From Qingrenia yutianensis (lineage in GTDB: Bacteria > Bacillota > Clostridia > UMGS1810): a stretch of DNA of 64,000 nucleotides. The position numbers and the translations under genes were made by a program. Under the pieces are notes generated by a model. The model saw only the letters and a program-made list of their open reading frames with translations. It was not told where the DNA came from and made no database searches. Below are positions 1 through 9,955 of the stretch, one piece after another; positions within the stretch are counted from its first letter, which is position 1; each line of letters opens with the position of its first letter. The stretch covers positions 62,001-126,000 of the forward strand of contig NZ_JACRTE010000004.1 in the NCBI RefSeq assembly GCF_014385105.1, written 5' to 3'.

Positions 1-1
1 T

Positions 2-3000
2 TCGGACATAAACATAAATTTGAGTGACAGCTTTGCATACGGCAACACCGACGGCACAAGCTACACCATTGAGGTTGATTATCTCGATGCGGATAAGTCG
101 GTTTTCAACATTATATACGATTCGCTTGAAAGCGCAGCCAAAGAAACGAAATGCGTGTATCTTTCCACGAGCCAGAAATGGACGACGGCGACTTTTGTCA
201 TTGACGACGCGGCGTTTATAAACCGCATAAAGGGCGGATACGATTTTACCGTTTCGGTGCGCTCCAAAAGCATAAGATTTTCGTCGGGCAACGTTATAAT
301 CGGCGGTGTGAGAGTTTATAAGCACAAGGCGAAAAATCCCGTGCGCGTGACAAAGGTTAAAACAAGCGAACTCGGAAACATATTCGGAAACGGTCAGGAG
401 AAAAAGTTTGACGTTACTTTTGAAAACTATTCCGAGGTGCAGAAAGATTTTGACGTAACGTACAGAGCATACGACGCGTCAAGGGCGGTTATTTGGCAGA
501 GCGAAGATAAAGTGTCGCTCGGCGCAAAGGAGCAAAAAACGCTTTCGGTTACCGCCGAGGCGGAAAAATACGGTGTTTACGACTTTGATGTGAGCCTTTC
601 GGGCGACGGATTTTCGTACAGCGACAGTTACCCGTTTTCTTACATAAACAACACTCTCGACGGCTCGAAAAACGATTTGTTCGGTTACAACGTGCATTTT
701 ACCTGGGACGGCTACGACGCGCGGGAGGGTATTGACGTTATTCAGAAATCCAACGCGGGATTTGTGCGAAACTCGCTCCAGTGGCATGAAATAGACGTTG
801 CGAGCGCACCCAAGTTTACATACGTTTTCCCGAAAAAATATCAGAACATTATTGACGTGTTAAACGGTTCGGGCATTGGTCTTGAACTTCTTCTGACATA
901 CGGAAACACAAAATATGAGGGCACGCACACACAGACAATCCCCACAAAAGATGAGGCGATTAAAGGCTTTGCCGGCTACACCGAATTTTTAATTCAGGAG
1001 CTTTTAAAACAGAATGTGTATATCCATTCTTACGAAATATGGAACGAGCCGAACATACCTTCGTTCAACAAAGCCAACGCAACCGCCGAGCAATACGGCA
1101 AATTTGCGCTGGAGGTTGCAAAAGCTATAAGAAAATACGACCAAAAGGGCAGTGTCGGCATTATGAGTATCACCAATATGAAGGCGTCGACAACGTTTGA
1201 CTACTTTGAAACGGTTATGAAAACTCCCGGCATTGCGGACTATGCCGACGCGATAACGGTTCACCCGTATTCGCACGAAGCGCTCCCCGAGGTGAGCAGG
1301 CTTGAAGAAACGCAGAAGTATAAGGATATTTATACAAAATATGCAGACGGCAGAGAGCCGACGGTAAACTATTCCGAGCTTGGCTATTATTCGTTCAGCT
1401 CCAAGGCGCCGACAACGCTTAGACAGGCGACTGTCAACGTTAGAGAATACATTGCCTACAACGCGAAAGGTCTTACCGGTGCATTTGCGTTTTACGATTT
1501 CGCGCGCGACGGCTCGAACGACGCTCACGCGGAGTCGAATTTCGGTCACGTGGAAACGTCAATTCCCGACGCGGCAAAGGTAAACTACGCGGCGAGAGAG
1601 AATTTTATCGTGGACGCAAATATGAACAAAGTTTTGATGAACGCGAAAATTCACAAGATAATCAGCGAGGACAACGGCACATTTGCCTACATCTTCAAAC
1701 GTCCGGCGGATAACGGTCTGGCAATGCCCGTTTGGACTAACAACGGCGAAACAAAGGTATTTTCGTTTAAATCAAGCGCGCCGTCGCTTAAACTCATTGA
1801 CATTTTCGGAAACGAAGAAACAATTTACGGCAAGGACGGCGTTTATTCGCTGATGATAAACGATTTGGTTCAGTATATCGAGGGCGATATTGCGGACGTT
1901 GAAATTTGCGAAAACCCTGTCGGATTTGCGGAAAATTCGTTTTCGGTGTCGGAGGGAAGCTTGCTTTCGGTTGTTCCGAAAAATGTAAAAATAAGCGGAC
2001 TTACCTGTGAAATTGAAACACCGAAAAATTTTGAAGTTATAAACAAAACGGGCGCTTTGGACGAAAATGCAAAATTCAAATTCAGGCTCCCGAGCGAAAA
2101 CGGCATTGTCACAAGCGCGAAACTTCACGTTTACGACGGCGAAAAACAAGCGTTTGTATATGAATTTCCCATTGAAACGAAAGAGGCAATCGAGGCAAGC
2201 GTTACCGCGTCGCCGTCGGCAGGAAGCGTTACACGGTGGGATTTGAGCATAAATATCAAAAATAACTCGATAGGCTCGCCGATAAGCGGAAAAATTAAAA
2301 TTACCGAGCCGAAAGAAATTGCCGGCAGTGTGGGCGAAGTGAAATTTGACACAATCCCCGAAAACAGCCTCGGCAGTGTGAGATTTACAACAGGACGTAT
2401 TCCGCAGCTTGCGGTTTATCCCATAAAATATACGGTTTATCTTGACTCCGGCGCGCGGTACGATTTTTCGCAGAAGGTGGATTTCACCGTCGCGCGGTAT
2501 ACCAAAACAAAACCGAAAATCGACGCGGTTTTGGAAAACGGCGAGTGGGACACGGCGACATATCTTTATTCCGATTCGCTTGAACAGGTTTATCTTTCGG
2601 CTGGATATGTGTGGAACGGCGTAAACGATTTGAGCGCAAAAACGATTATTTCGTACGACGAAGATAATTTGTATTTGTATCTTGATGTTACCGACGACAT
2701 ACACTCGGCAAGCGACAAAGACTCAACGATTTGGAAAAACGACTCGGTGCAGTTCGGCATAACGTTTGCACAAAGAGAGCACGACGTGTTTGTGGGCGGA
2801 ACATTTACCGAAATTTCGTTTTCGGATACTCCCGACGGTGCGATAGTTTGGCGTCACGCGTCGGAGGGCAACGCTTTCCCGACGGGAAAAGTTGAGAGCG
2901 CCGAGGTTGCGTTCAGGCGCGAGGGCACGCACTCATATTATGAGGTGAGTGTACCGTGGAAAGAAATTACCGCAAACAGCATAGATTTTGACACCCTTTC

Positions 3001-3130
3001 AAAAATCGGCTTTTCAATGCTTGTTAACGACAACGACGGTCAGGGCAGAAAAGGCTGGATTGAGTACGGCAGCGGTATCGGAAAATCTAAAGACACATCT
3101 TTGTTTACATTCCTTAATGTATTAAAATAA
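2..3130 (+). CDS. Secreted glycoside hydrolase, clan-A TIM barrel with C-terminal CBM9-like domain (5' end outside window)
   Basis: The frame is open to the first base, so the N-terminus and any signal peptide are missing; a TTG at 20 is only an in-frame codon. An Ig-like beta-sandwich comes first, then a TIM barrel (about residues 220-540 counted from base 20). The motif EIWNEPN gives the clan-A acid/base Glu (codon 1046-1048), and YSELGY gives the likely nucleophile Glu (codon 1376-1378), as in GH39/GH5-type retaining enzymes. A second beta-sandwich precedes a C-terminal CBM9/DOMON-like sugar-binding domain (DAVLENGEWDTA then DNLYLYLDVTDD). It is the first visible gene of a secreted-protein run; the next gene starts 20 bp downstream behind a GGAGGT. 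The exact GH family and substrate cannot be set by eye. Confidence 0.85.
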   Translation, partial: SDININLSDSFAYGNTDGTSYTIEVDYLDADKSVFNIIYDSLESAAKETKCVYLSTSQKWTTATFVIDDAAFINRIKGGYDFTVSVRSKSIRFSSGNVIIGGVRVYKHKAKNPVRVTKVKTSELGNIFGNGQEKKFDVTFENYSEVQKDFDVTYRAYDASRAVIWQSEDKVSLGAKEQKTLSVTAEAEKYGVYDFDVSLSGDGFSYSDSYPFSYINNTLDGSKNDLFGYNVHFTWDGYDAREGIDVIQKSNAGFVRNSLQWHEIDVASAPKFTYVFPKKYQNIIDVLNGSGIGLELLLTYGNTKYEGTHTQTIPTKDEAIKGFAGYTEFLIQELLKQNVYIHSYEIWNEPNIPSFNKANATAEQYGKFALEVAKAIRKYDQKGSVGIMSITNMKASTTFDYFETVMKTPGIADYADAITVHPYSHEALPEVSRLEETQKYKDIYTKYADGREPTVNYSELGYYSFSSKAPTTLRQATVNVREYIAYNAKGLTGAFAFYDFARDGSNDAHAESNFGHVETSIPDAAKVNYAARENFIVDANMNKVLMNAKIHKIISEDNGTFAYIFKRPADNGLAMPVWTNNGETKVFSFKSSAPSLKLIDIFGNEETIYGKDGVYSLMINDLVQYIEGDIADVEICENPVGFAENSFSVSEGSLLSVVPKNVKISGLTCEIETPKNFEVINKTGALDENAKFKFRLPSENGIVTSAKLHVYDGEKQAFVYEFPIETKEAIEASVTASPSAGSVTRWDLSINIKNNSIGSPISGKIKITEPKEIAGSVGEVKFDTIPENSLGSVRFTTGRIPQLAVYPIKYTVYLDSGARYDFSQKVDFTVARYTKTKPKIDAVLENGEWDTATYLYSDSLEQVYLSAGYVWNGVNDLSAKTIISYDEDNLYLYLDVTDDIHSASDKDSTIWKNDSVQFGITFAQREHDVFVGGTFTEISFSDTPDGAIVWRHASEGNAFPTGKVESAEVAFRREGTHSYYEVSVPWKEITANSIDFDTLSKIGFSMLVNDNDGQGRKGWIEYGSGIGKSKDTSLFTFLNVLK

Positions 3131-3150
3131 ATAATTTTTGGAGGTAAAAA

Positions 3151-4854
3151 ATGAAGAAATTATTAACGGCGGTATTGGTATTATCTATGTTGCTCGGCTT
3201 ATGCTTTGTTCCGAGTGTTTCGGCGGCAACCTTAAAGGAAATTACGCTTTTTGAAACCGATTTTGAAAATGATACGGTTGGAGAAGCACCTGCGGCACTT
3301 GCGCCGTACGGCAATGCAATCGCAGACAATGCGACTGTTTATGCGGAAGCTGACGGCAACAAATATGCCGATACACTCGGAAAGGGCGCTAGAAAGAGAT
3401 TTAGAATGTTGTTTAATGAGGCTGTATCAAGCGGTACGGTTGTTGCAGAATTTGACCTTAATACAACCGGCGGTGCGGTTGCTCTCGGTATGGTTTATAA
3501 GAGCAAACCTACCGAGTATCTTAAATGGCCTTTTTATGTGACTAACGGTATTAAAGATTATGCGGTAAAAGGCTTTACGGCAACCGGCGGTAACCCTCCG
3601 GGAACAGAAGTGACAGGCAAAACTGTTACATTTACCAAGGACGGAAGCAGTGATAATTTAACATTTAAAGTAAACCAATGGCAACATTACAAGGTAATAT
3701 TTGACTTTGACAATCAGACTGTTACGGCGTATATTGATAATGAAAAATCAAATACAATCGGCGGTTATGAGTATTTCGGAAAAACCAACGACGCAATAGC
3801 AGGTTTGGCTTTCTATTGCTCGGAGCCGGACGCCGAAACCTATAAACCGTCGAATAAGTTTGACAATATTAAAGTTTATACCGGGTACGGCAATTATTTG
3901 ATAGATAAAGATTATGAGGACGGTAATGTTGGAACAGGAAATGCAAGCAATGTGAAAGTTATAGACAGCCCGGAGGCTTTGAACATAAATTCGAAGATTT
4001 TAAGCTTTGAACAAACCGGAGCAAAAGCAAGATATCCGTTGAGCAGAGCTTTAAAGAACGAAACGTTTTACATTGAATTTGACGTAAGGGCAGGTCATGG
4101 CGGACTCGGAGTTGCGCTTTTGAGCAAAACGGATCCCACAACTTCCTACTCAAAGTATATCTTTAGTTCGGGTACGTTAGCTTCAAATCCAAAACTCGGA
4201 CTTAAAGCGTACACGGAATATGGCAGCGGTATGAGCACACATCCGAGCGGAAATGCGGGCAGTCAGACTTACATAAAAGGTTACCGTGCAAGCGGTGCAA
4301 CAACGGATATGAAACTTACGGCAGGCGAAACCGCTTGGAATCACGTTAAAATTGAAGTTGACCTTGCAAATGCACGAATAAGGGTAACACTTGACGGTGT
4401 AGTTTCGGATTATATTGAGGGATTTACGTATTTAAAGGACGTGGACGTAGCGCACATTTGTTTCCATTGCAGTAATAAGCTGTCCACTACCGAAGAGGCA
4501 CAAAAGAACTACATCGACAATTTAAAAGTTTACACGATAGCCGACAAGGTGTATAATGTTGGTATTAAAGATTTCACACCGTCGGCATACACGGCAGGCA
4601 CAAAGATTGAGGTAAACTACGACTTCACGGTTACGGATTTATCGTCCAAAGACGTTGAGCTTATTGTTGCGTCGTACAACGGCGGTGAGCTTTGCGAAGT
4701 TAACATTGAAAAAATAGAAAACGTAAATACGAGCGGTACGAAAAAAGCGTCGCTTACGCTTACAAAAGACTGCGACGAAATAAGGGCGTTTGCCTGGGAA
4801 AACGGAACTCTTGTTCCGCTTGCAGAACACGTTTCAAAGACAAACAACAAATAA
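3151..4854 (+). CDS. Secreted protein with two LamG-like (concanavalin-type) domains
   Basis: ATG at 3151 lies behind a good GGAGGT (about 3139-3144). The 567-aa product begins with a clear signal peptide (MKKLLTAVLVLSMLLGLC, then VSA). Two jelly-roll/LamG-like modules follow (about residues 30-250 and 255-460), each with the pattern LFETDFEND / KDYEDGN, then a WQHYKVIFDFDN or WNHVKIEVDLAN strand, then FDNIKVYT / IDNLKVYT. The C-terminal about 95 residues form a small beta domain ending AFAWENGTLVPL, related to domains ending the two following proteins. No catalytic motif is visible. It probably binds polysaccharide or builds cell-surface structure. Function beyond that is not recognised. Confidence 0.8.
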   Translation: MKKLLTAVLVLSMLLGLCFVPSVSAATLKEITLFETDFENDTVGEAPAALAPYGNAIADNATVYAEADGNKYADTLGKGARKRFRMLFNEAVSSGTVVAEFDLNTTGGAVALGMVYKSKPTEYLKWPFYVTNGIKDYAVKGFTATGGNPPGTEVTGKTVTFTKDGSSDNLTFKVNQWQHYKVIFDFDNQTVTAYIDNEKSNTIGGYEYFGKTNDAIAGLAFYCSEPDAETYKPSNKFDNIKVYTGYGNYLIDKDYEDGNVGTGNASNVKVIDSPEALNINSKILSFEQTGAKARYPLSRALKNETFYIEFDVRAGHGGLGVALLSKTDPTTSYSKYIFSSGTLASNPKLGLKAYTEYGSGMSTHPSGNAGSQTYIKGYRASGATTDMKLTAGETAWNHVKIEVDLANARIRVTLDGVVSDYIEGFTYLKDVDVAHICFHCSNKLSTTEEAQKNYIDNLKVYTIADKVYNVGIKDFTPSAYTAGTKIEVNYDFTVTDLSSKDVELIVASYNGGELCEVNIEKIENVNTSGTKKASLTLTKDCDEIRAFAWENGTLVPLAEHVSKTNNK

Positions 4855-4866
4855 GAGGTGAGGCAT

Positions 4867-7206
4867 TTGAAAAAGATACTCTGCACATTACTTTTAATTA
4901 CGCTTTTATCAAGCCTTTTTCCTGCCGTCGGTTTTGCGGCGGACGGCGACATTTTAAACAGGGATTTTGAGGACGGAAGCGTTTCGGGAATTAACAAATC
5001 CGCGACCGTTTCCATTGTCGACGGCAAAGCCGGGGACGGGGGAAAATGCCTGTCCTTCGGCAATGCCAACGACGTTGCAAGATTTATGTTTTCCGCCGAC
5101 AAATCGGTTTCCGTTTCAAGCGGTACGCTTTGCGTTGAGTTTGATTTAAAAGAGGGATTCGGCGGTATCGGTATGGGAGTTTTTACGTCCTCCGACACAA
5201 ACTACGGCAACTACAGCAAGGCGCCGTTCAGCTCGGGTACGAGAAATTCAACTCCGGCGCGCGGACTTAAGGCATACACCACGGCGGAAGGTCAGCACCC
5301 TGCCGGAAACGCAGGCAGTAAGACGTACATTAAAGGCTACCGTGCAAGCGGTGCGACGTCGGATATGGCTATAACCGCGAACAAGTGGCAGCACGTTTTG
5401 CTTGAGATTGATTTTGACAACGCGTGCACATATCTTACTCTTGATGATGTGAAATCAGAGGCAGTGACGGGATTTACATATTTATCCGATATTGTCGGAA
5501 TTGGCTTTAAATGGGCGCCGTCGGGCATTTCTGCCGACGCGCCGGACGATTTGAAAGAGGCGCTTATTGACAATATCCGCGTTTATATGGCTCCCCCGAA
5601 GGTTTCAAAAGTAGAAATTATCAAAACAAACGGCAAAGAAAACGCCGATTTGACTAAAGTTTCGCCCAAGACAAACACAATCAGAGCTGCGTTTTCGGAG
5701 GCGATGAACGCACAGAGCGTGTCGGACGCGGTGTCACTTTACGACGTTACAAACGCACAGAATGTTGATTTAAGCTTATCCGATACGTCGGAGGACGGCA
5801 AGATTTTTAACTTTGCCGTAGACGGACTTGCAGAAAACACCGACTACAAAGTTATGGTCGGCGCGTGCGAGTCGGAGAGCGGACTGTTTACCGAGGAATA
5901 CGAAGTGCAGTTTTCCACTACCGATTTAATAAGCGCGGAAAGAATTTCGTATTACAGCAACGATTTTGAGGACAGCGAAGTTGGAGGCAAACCGAAAAAC
6001 GTTTTCGGACAAACGGACACTACACAGAATTTTGCCGTTGTGAAAGAGGAAAACGGCAACAAATATATGGTTACTGCGACAAGGTCGCGTTTTCTGTTTA
6101 ACGAAAGCGTGACAAGCGGTGTGATTGTGGTTGACGCCGATATAAGCATTATAAAATCGGGCACGGTCGGCTTCGGTATTGTTTACACCGCGTCGCCGTC
6201 GGCATATTCAAAATGGCCTATCGGTTTTAACGCGTCGGGCAAGGCAATGTATTACGACGCGACAGGTTCAAATCCTCCGAGCATTTTGCAGGGTCACACG
6301 TTTGACCTTATGAAAGAAAATTCAACCGAACAGATGACGCTTGCACAGGAAAAATGGCAGAATTTGAAAATTTATCTTGACACCGACTACAACAAAATCA
6401 CGGTTGAAATTGACGGCGTAAGATCGGCTGAAACAAAGGAAATTCCGTTTATTTCGGGCAAAAACGGTATCGGCGGTATTGCGTTTTACACCTCGAATTT
6501 GGCGGACACATCACTTGACAATGTTAACGTTTACCGCGCGGAAAACGGCGTTTACAAAACCGAGATTTTAGATTCGGACGGAAATATTCTGACCGGTGAA
6601 AAAATTTCGCCGAGCGCGCAGAGCATTAAAGTTACGTTCTCGGAAAAAATCACGTCCGAGCCTGAGATTTTGCTTGAATGCAACGGCGCAGACGAGAATT
6701 TCACAAAAACGTGGGACGGTTTGGGAAGATGCGTGACGCTTACTCCCGAAAAGGGATATTTTGAGAGCGCGTCAAGCTATGCGCTTAAGGTTAACGCAGG
6801 ATATACCGACATTTTTGACAGAATTTGCGAAACAGACTATGAATATTTGTTTGAAACCGACGAGGGCGGTATGAATATTTTGGGACTGTTCCTCAAAAAA
6901 GACGGCGTTAAAATCAAGAGCGCAAGTGAAATTTCATCCGGCAATGCGGTGACCGTTTCGGCGGATTACGTGCTTACCCGTCCCGAAAAGAAGATTGAAA
7001 ACGCGGTGCTTGCGGTTGTTTTTGAAAAAGACGGAAAACTTACGCACATTGCAAAACAGACGGTTAATCTTGACAAAACGGGCGGAAACAGCGCGAAGTT
7101 TGACGTTACTGTTCCGGCAGAATGTGAATTTGACACGGCGAACGTTTATCTTTGGGATTTAGCGTCGCGCACGGTTGTAAATTCGTTTGCAAGCTATATA
7201 AAATAG
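4867..7206 (+). CDS. Secreted multidomain protein: LamG-like / Big_5 Ig-like / LamG-like / Big_5-like
   Basis: I chose TTG at 4867 over the in-frame GTG at 4858 because GAGGTGAGG (4855-4863) serves as the ribosome binding site, and the protein then begins directly with a signal peptide (MKKILCTLLLITLLSS, then GFAA). Domains in order: LamG-like (about 25-235), sharing the string TYIKGYRASGAT with the preceding protein; an SbsA-type Ig-like domain (about 240-350) of the kind found in bacterial surface proteins; a second LamG-like domain (about 360-555); a second Ig-like domain; and the C-terminal beta domain (VYLWDLASRTVVNS). No catalytic residues are evident. The shared string shows it is a paralogue of the upstream gene. 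Likely surface or substrate binding. Confidence 0.8.
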   Translation: MKKILCTLLLITLLSSLFPAVGFAADGDILNRDFEDGSVSGINKSATVSIVDGKAGDGGKCLSFGNANDVARFMFSADKSVSVSSGTLCVEFDLKEGFGGIGMGVFTSSDTNYGNYSKAPFSSGTRNSTPARGLKAYTTAEGQHPAGNAGSKTYIKGYRASGATSDMAITANKWQHVLLEIDFDNACTYLTLDDVKSEAVTGFTYLSDIVGIGFKWAPSGISADAPDDLKEALIDNIRVYMAPPKVSKVEIIKTNGKENADLTKVSPKTNTIRAAFSEAMNAQSVSDAVSLYDVTNAQNVDLSLSDTSEDGKIFNFAVDGLAENTDYKVMVGACESESGLFTEEYEVQFSTTDLISAERISYYSNDFEDSEVGGKPKNVFGQTDTTQNFAVVKEENGNKYMVTATRSRFLFNESVTSGVIVVDADISIIKSGTVGFGIVYTASPSAYSKWPIGFNASGKAMYYDATGSNPPSILQGHTFDLMKENSTEQMTLAQEKWQNLKIYLDTDYNKITVEIDGVRSAETKEIPFISGKNGIGGIAFYTSNLADTSLDNVNVYRAENGVYKTEILDSDGNILTGEKISPSAQSIKVTFSEKITSEPEILLECNGADENFTKTWDGLGRCVTLTPEKGYFESASSYALKVNAGYTDIFDRICETDYEYLFETDEGGMNILGLFLKKDGVKIKSASEISSGNAVTVSADYVLTRPEKKIENAVLAVVFEKDGKLTHIAKQTVNLDKTGGNSAKFDVTVPAECEFDTANVYLWDLASRTVVNSFASYIK

Positions 7207-7225
7207 AGTAACGAAAGGTAAAAAT

Positions 7226-9919
7226 ATGCGTTTTAAATTAAGAACGGTTTTAATATGTTTTGCGTTTTTGTGCATATCGTTTTCGGTATCCGCACAAAGC
7301 GCGGAATATCTTCCGTCGGGAGGCGGTACGCTTTCGCTTATCGGTGAGAAAGGATTTAAAAAGACGTCCGTTTCGGGAAAAAGCGCCGTAATTATCGGCG
7401 ACAGTGCGGCGGCGGTGTTTAACGTCGGCGACGATATGATTTTCGGCAATGCGGAGCGGAAAAAAGTGACTGTGAGCGTTACTTATCTTGACGAAGGCGG
7501 AGGATTTTTTTATCTTACATACGACAGTTTTTCGGGCGCAAAGGAATACTCGGACTTTGAAGAAATAATCGGCACGCAGACGGTGAAAACGCGCTCGTTT
7601 ACGCTTTACGACGCGAAATTTGCAAATTCCGTTTCGGGCGGTGATTTTTCCGTCACTATGCCGAAAAGAAAGTACACAACTGTTGCGGACGCTTACTATA
7701 AGCCTTTAAAGGTTTTAAACGTTTCGGTTGAAATTTCGGACGAGAGCTGTCCCGTTACCGTTTCGGCAACAACAAAAAGCCCGGGAAATATATTTTTTGA
7801 CGGCGATGTGAGGGCATTTGACGTATCGTTTGAAAATAAGTTTTCGGTTGATGCGGACGTTAATGTGAAATACGAGGCAACGGGCATTGACGGGAGCGTT
7901 GTTTTTGCAAAAACCGACGTTTTGAGTTTTTCGGCAGGCGGGAAAGAGGAAGTTAACATTCCTGTCGGCGTGAAAAAGTACGGCGTTTACACGTTTAACG
8001 TTTATCTTACCGACAACGGCGGAAACGATATAGGAAGTTATTCTTACAAATTTTCGGTTTGCCCCGCGGCAAACTATGAGGGATATGACTCGCAAATCGG
8101 CATTTGTCCGCATTTTAACTGGGGCAGAGAGTGTGACAACGGGACGTATATCATCAAAAACGCAGGAATTGACCATATCCGCGAGGGATACAACTGGGCG
8201 ACTTTCGAGTGGAAAAAAGGTTATTACGACGAAAAGCCGGCTATGAAAAACTATCTTGACGCGGCGGAAAAATACGGCATTGACGTTCTTGCACTGGCGG
8301 CATACGGAAACACGCTTTATTCCCCGAAAGTTGAGGACCCGTCCAATTATGATATTCCGAACACCAACGACTACCGCACGGCATATGCAAACTACGTTTA
8401 CAATATGCTGGACAAAAACCGCGGAAGAATTAAAGTCGTTGAAATCTGGAATGAGCCTGACATTCCCGGATTTAACAAGAACAATGCAACCCCCGAGGAC
8501 TGCGCGCGTCTTGTTAAGGCGGTGTATGACAGAATTCATACCGATTTCCCCGACGTTGAAATTTGTGCGTTCGCGCTTGCAAACGCGTATAACAGCAAAG
8601 GTCTTGAATGGCTTGAAAAAGCGGTTAAAACCGACACTGACGGAGACGGGGAATATGATTTATACAAATACTGCGACGGAATTTCGGTGCATCACTACAT
8701 AGGCGATGTAAAAAGAATTTCCACCGACGGCGAAAAGCTTAAAACTCTTCTTGCAAACTACGGTTTTGCGGACAAAAAGCTATATCACACCGAATTCGGC
8801 TACACCGAAACCATCAGAAGCAACGGAAAATGGGTATACAGAGGCGAGGAAAAACAGGCGTCGTTTCTTGTAAAATATGCGTCGACGCTCCGAGCTAAAA
8901 AAGCCGGCGACTTATTTTTCATTTACGATTTTTCAAACGACGGCCCGGCGGAAAATCAGCCCGAGCAGAATTTCGGCTTGGTTGAGGGAGCTATGGCAGA
9001 TGTGCCGTATGCGGCAAAACCTGCGCTTATTGCGATTGCGAATATGAACCGCGTTATCGGCGACTGTGAAGCCGGCGAGGTTGTCTGCGACGGAAACGAC
9101 CTTGCGGTTTACAAATTTACAAAGGACACCGGCGAAAAGACGGGTTATGTGATGTTTTCGGAAAACGGTTCGGGGGTATATAATTTATACGTCACGGACG
9201 AAAAGGTTATTTTTTACGATATGTACGGAAACGAAATTCTGTTCGGTTTTGACGGCGAAAAATACACCGTTGATGTCGGCACAAATCCCGTTTATGCGGT
9301 TGTTTACACGCCTCGCGACGAGTGCAAAATGTATCTTGAAAACGGCAGAATTGTTGTAAACGGAACGTTTAGCTTTGGAGATGCCGGCGAAAAAATCGGC
9401 GCAAAGGTGTTTGACAAAAACGGACAGCTTGTGTATCTGAATCAGCTTGAATTATCGGACGAAAACACGGTAAACTTTTCGTTTTCCGCAAAAAATGGCG
9501 AGGAATACACAATTTTGCTTGGTATGAAGAGCAGAACGTCTGTGTATGTGACGAGCGCCGAGGGAAAGGGTAAAGCGAAAATTTCGATAGAAAAAAACGG
9601 CGGTGAAATTGGCGATTTATTCTCGCTTGCGAGTGCGGAGAGCATAAGCATATGCGCCGAGATTTTTGACCGTGCGGTTGATAATTTCACCGTTGCCGCC
9701 GCGGCATACAAAAACGGCGCACTCTGCGAAGCACGTCTTATAAACAAAAACGATATGGCGTTTGACGGCAGACGGTACACGCTTGAAATTGCGTCCGACA
9801 CGTTTAAAGACGCGGACACGGCAGGTTTTTACATTTTCAACTCGGCAGACACCATTATGCCGATTGACAAGGGCATAAAACTGGTTAAAACAAAGCAGGG
9901 CGGATTTTCGGCTTACTAA
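7226..9919 (+). CDS. Secreted glycoside hydrolase, clan-A TIM barrel (paralogue of the gene at 2-3130)
   Basis: 897 aa with a signal peptide (MRFKLRTVLICFAFLCISF, then SVSAQS). An N-terminal beta-sandwich pair (about 30-280) leads into a TIM barrel (about 290-600). VEIWNEPDIPGFN carries the acid/base Glu (residue about 410), and YHTEFGYTE carries the probable nucleophile Glu (residue about 523). The architecture and the NEP(N/D)IP(S/G)FNK.NAT block match the first gene, so the two are paralogues; this copy has no CBM9-like tail and instead ends in the small beta domain (AGFYIFNSADTIMPID) seen in its neighbours. No anchoring motif is present; it may rely on the SLH proteins downstream or be released. 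Family likely GH39-like; substrate unknown. Confidence 0.83.
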   Translation: MRFKLRTVLICFAFLCISFSVSAQSAEYLPSGGGTLSLIGEKGFKKTSVSGKSAVIIGDSAAAVFNVGDDMIFGNAERKKVTVSVTYLDEGGGFFYLTYDSFSGAKEYSDFEEIIGTQTVKTRSFTLYDAKFANSVSGGDFSVTMPKRKYTTVADAYYKPLKVLNVSVEISDESCPVTVSATTKSPGNIFFDGDVRAFDVSFENKFSVDADVNVKYEATGIDGSVVFAKTDVLSFSAGGKEEVNIPVGVKKYGVYTFNVYLTDNGGNDIGSYSYKFSVCPAANYEGYDSQIGICPHFNWGRECDNGTYIIKNAGIDHIREGYNWATFEWKKGYYDEKPAMKNYLDAAEKYGIDVLALAAYGNTLYSPKVEDPSNYDIPNTNDYRTAYANYVYNMLDKNRGRIKVVEIWNEPDIPGFNKNNATPEDCARLVKAVYDRIHTDFPDVEICAFALANAYNSKGLEWLEKAVKTDTDGDGEYDLYKYCDGISVHHYIGDVKRISTDGEKLKTLLANYGFADKKLYHTEFGYTETIRSNGKWVYRGEEKQASFLVKYASTLRAKKAGDLFFIYDFSNDGPAENQPEQNFGLVEGAMADVPYAAKPALIAIANMNRVIGDCEAGEVVCDGNDLAVYKFTKDTGEKTGYVMFSENGSGVYNLYVTDEKVIFYDMYGNEILFGFDGEKYTVDVGTNPVYAVVYTPRDECKMYLENGRIVVNGTFSFGDAGEKIGAKVFDKNGQLVYLNQLELSDENTVNFSFSAKNGEEYTILLGMKSRTSVYVTSAEGKGKAKISIEKNGGEIGDLFSLASAESISICAEIFDRAVDNFTVAAAAYKNGALCEARLINKNDMAFDGRRYTLEIASDTFKDADTAGFYIFNSADTIMPIDKGIKLVKTKQGGFSAY

Positions 9920-9955
9920 GACGGATTATAAGTAACAAGTGAAAGGATAACGGAT

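Noticed and set aside
1772..2704. Long minus-strand open frame (310 codons) opposite the first hydrolase
   Set aside because: It is a shadow of a real gene: Phe/Arg/Asn-rich, without start signals, and the plus strand encodes recognised domains.
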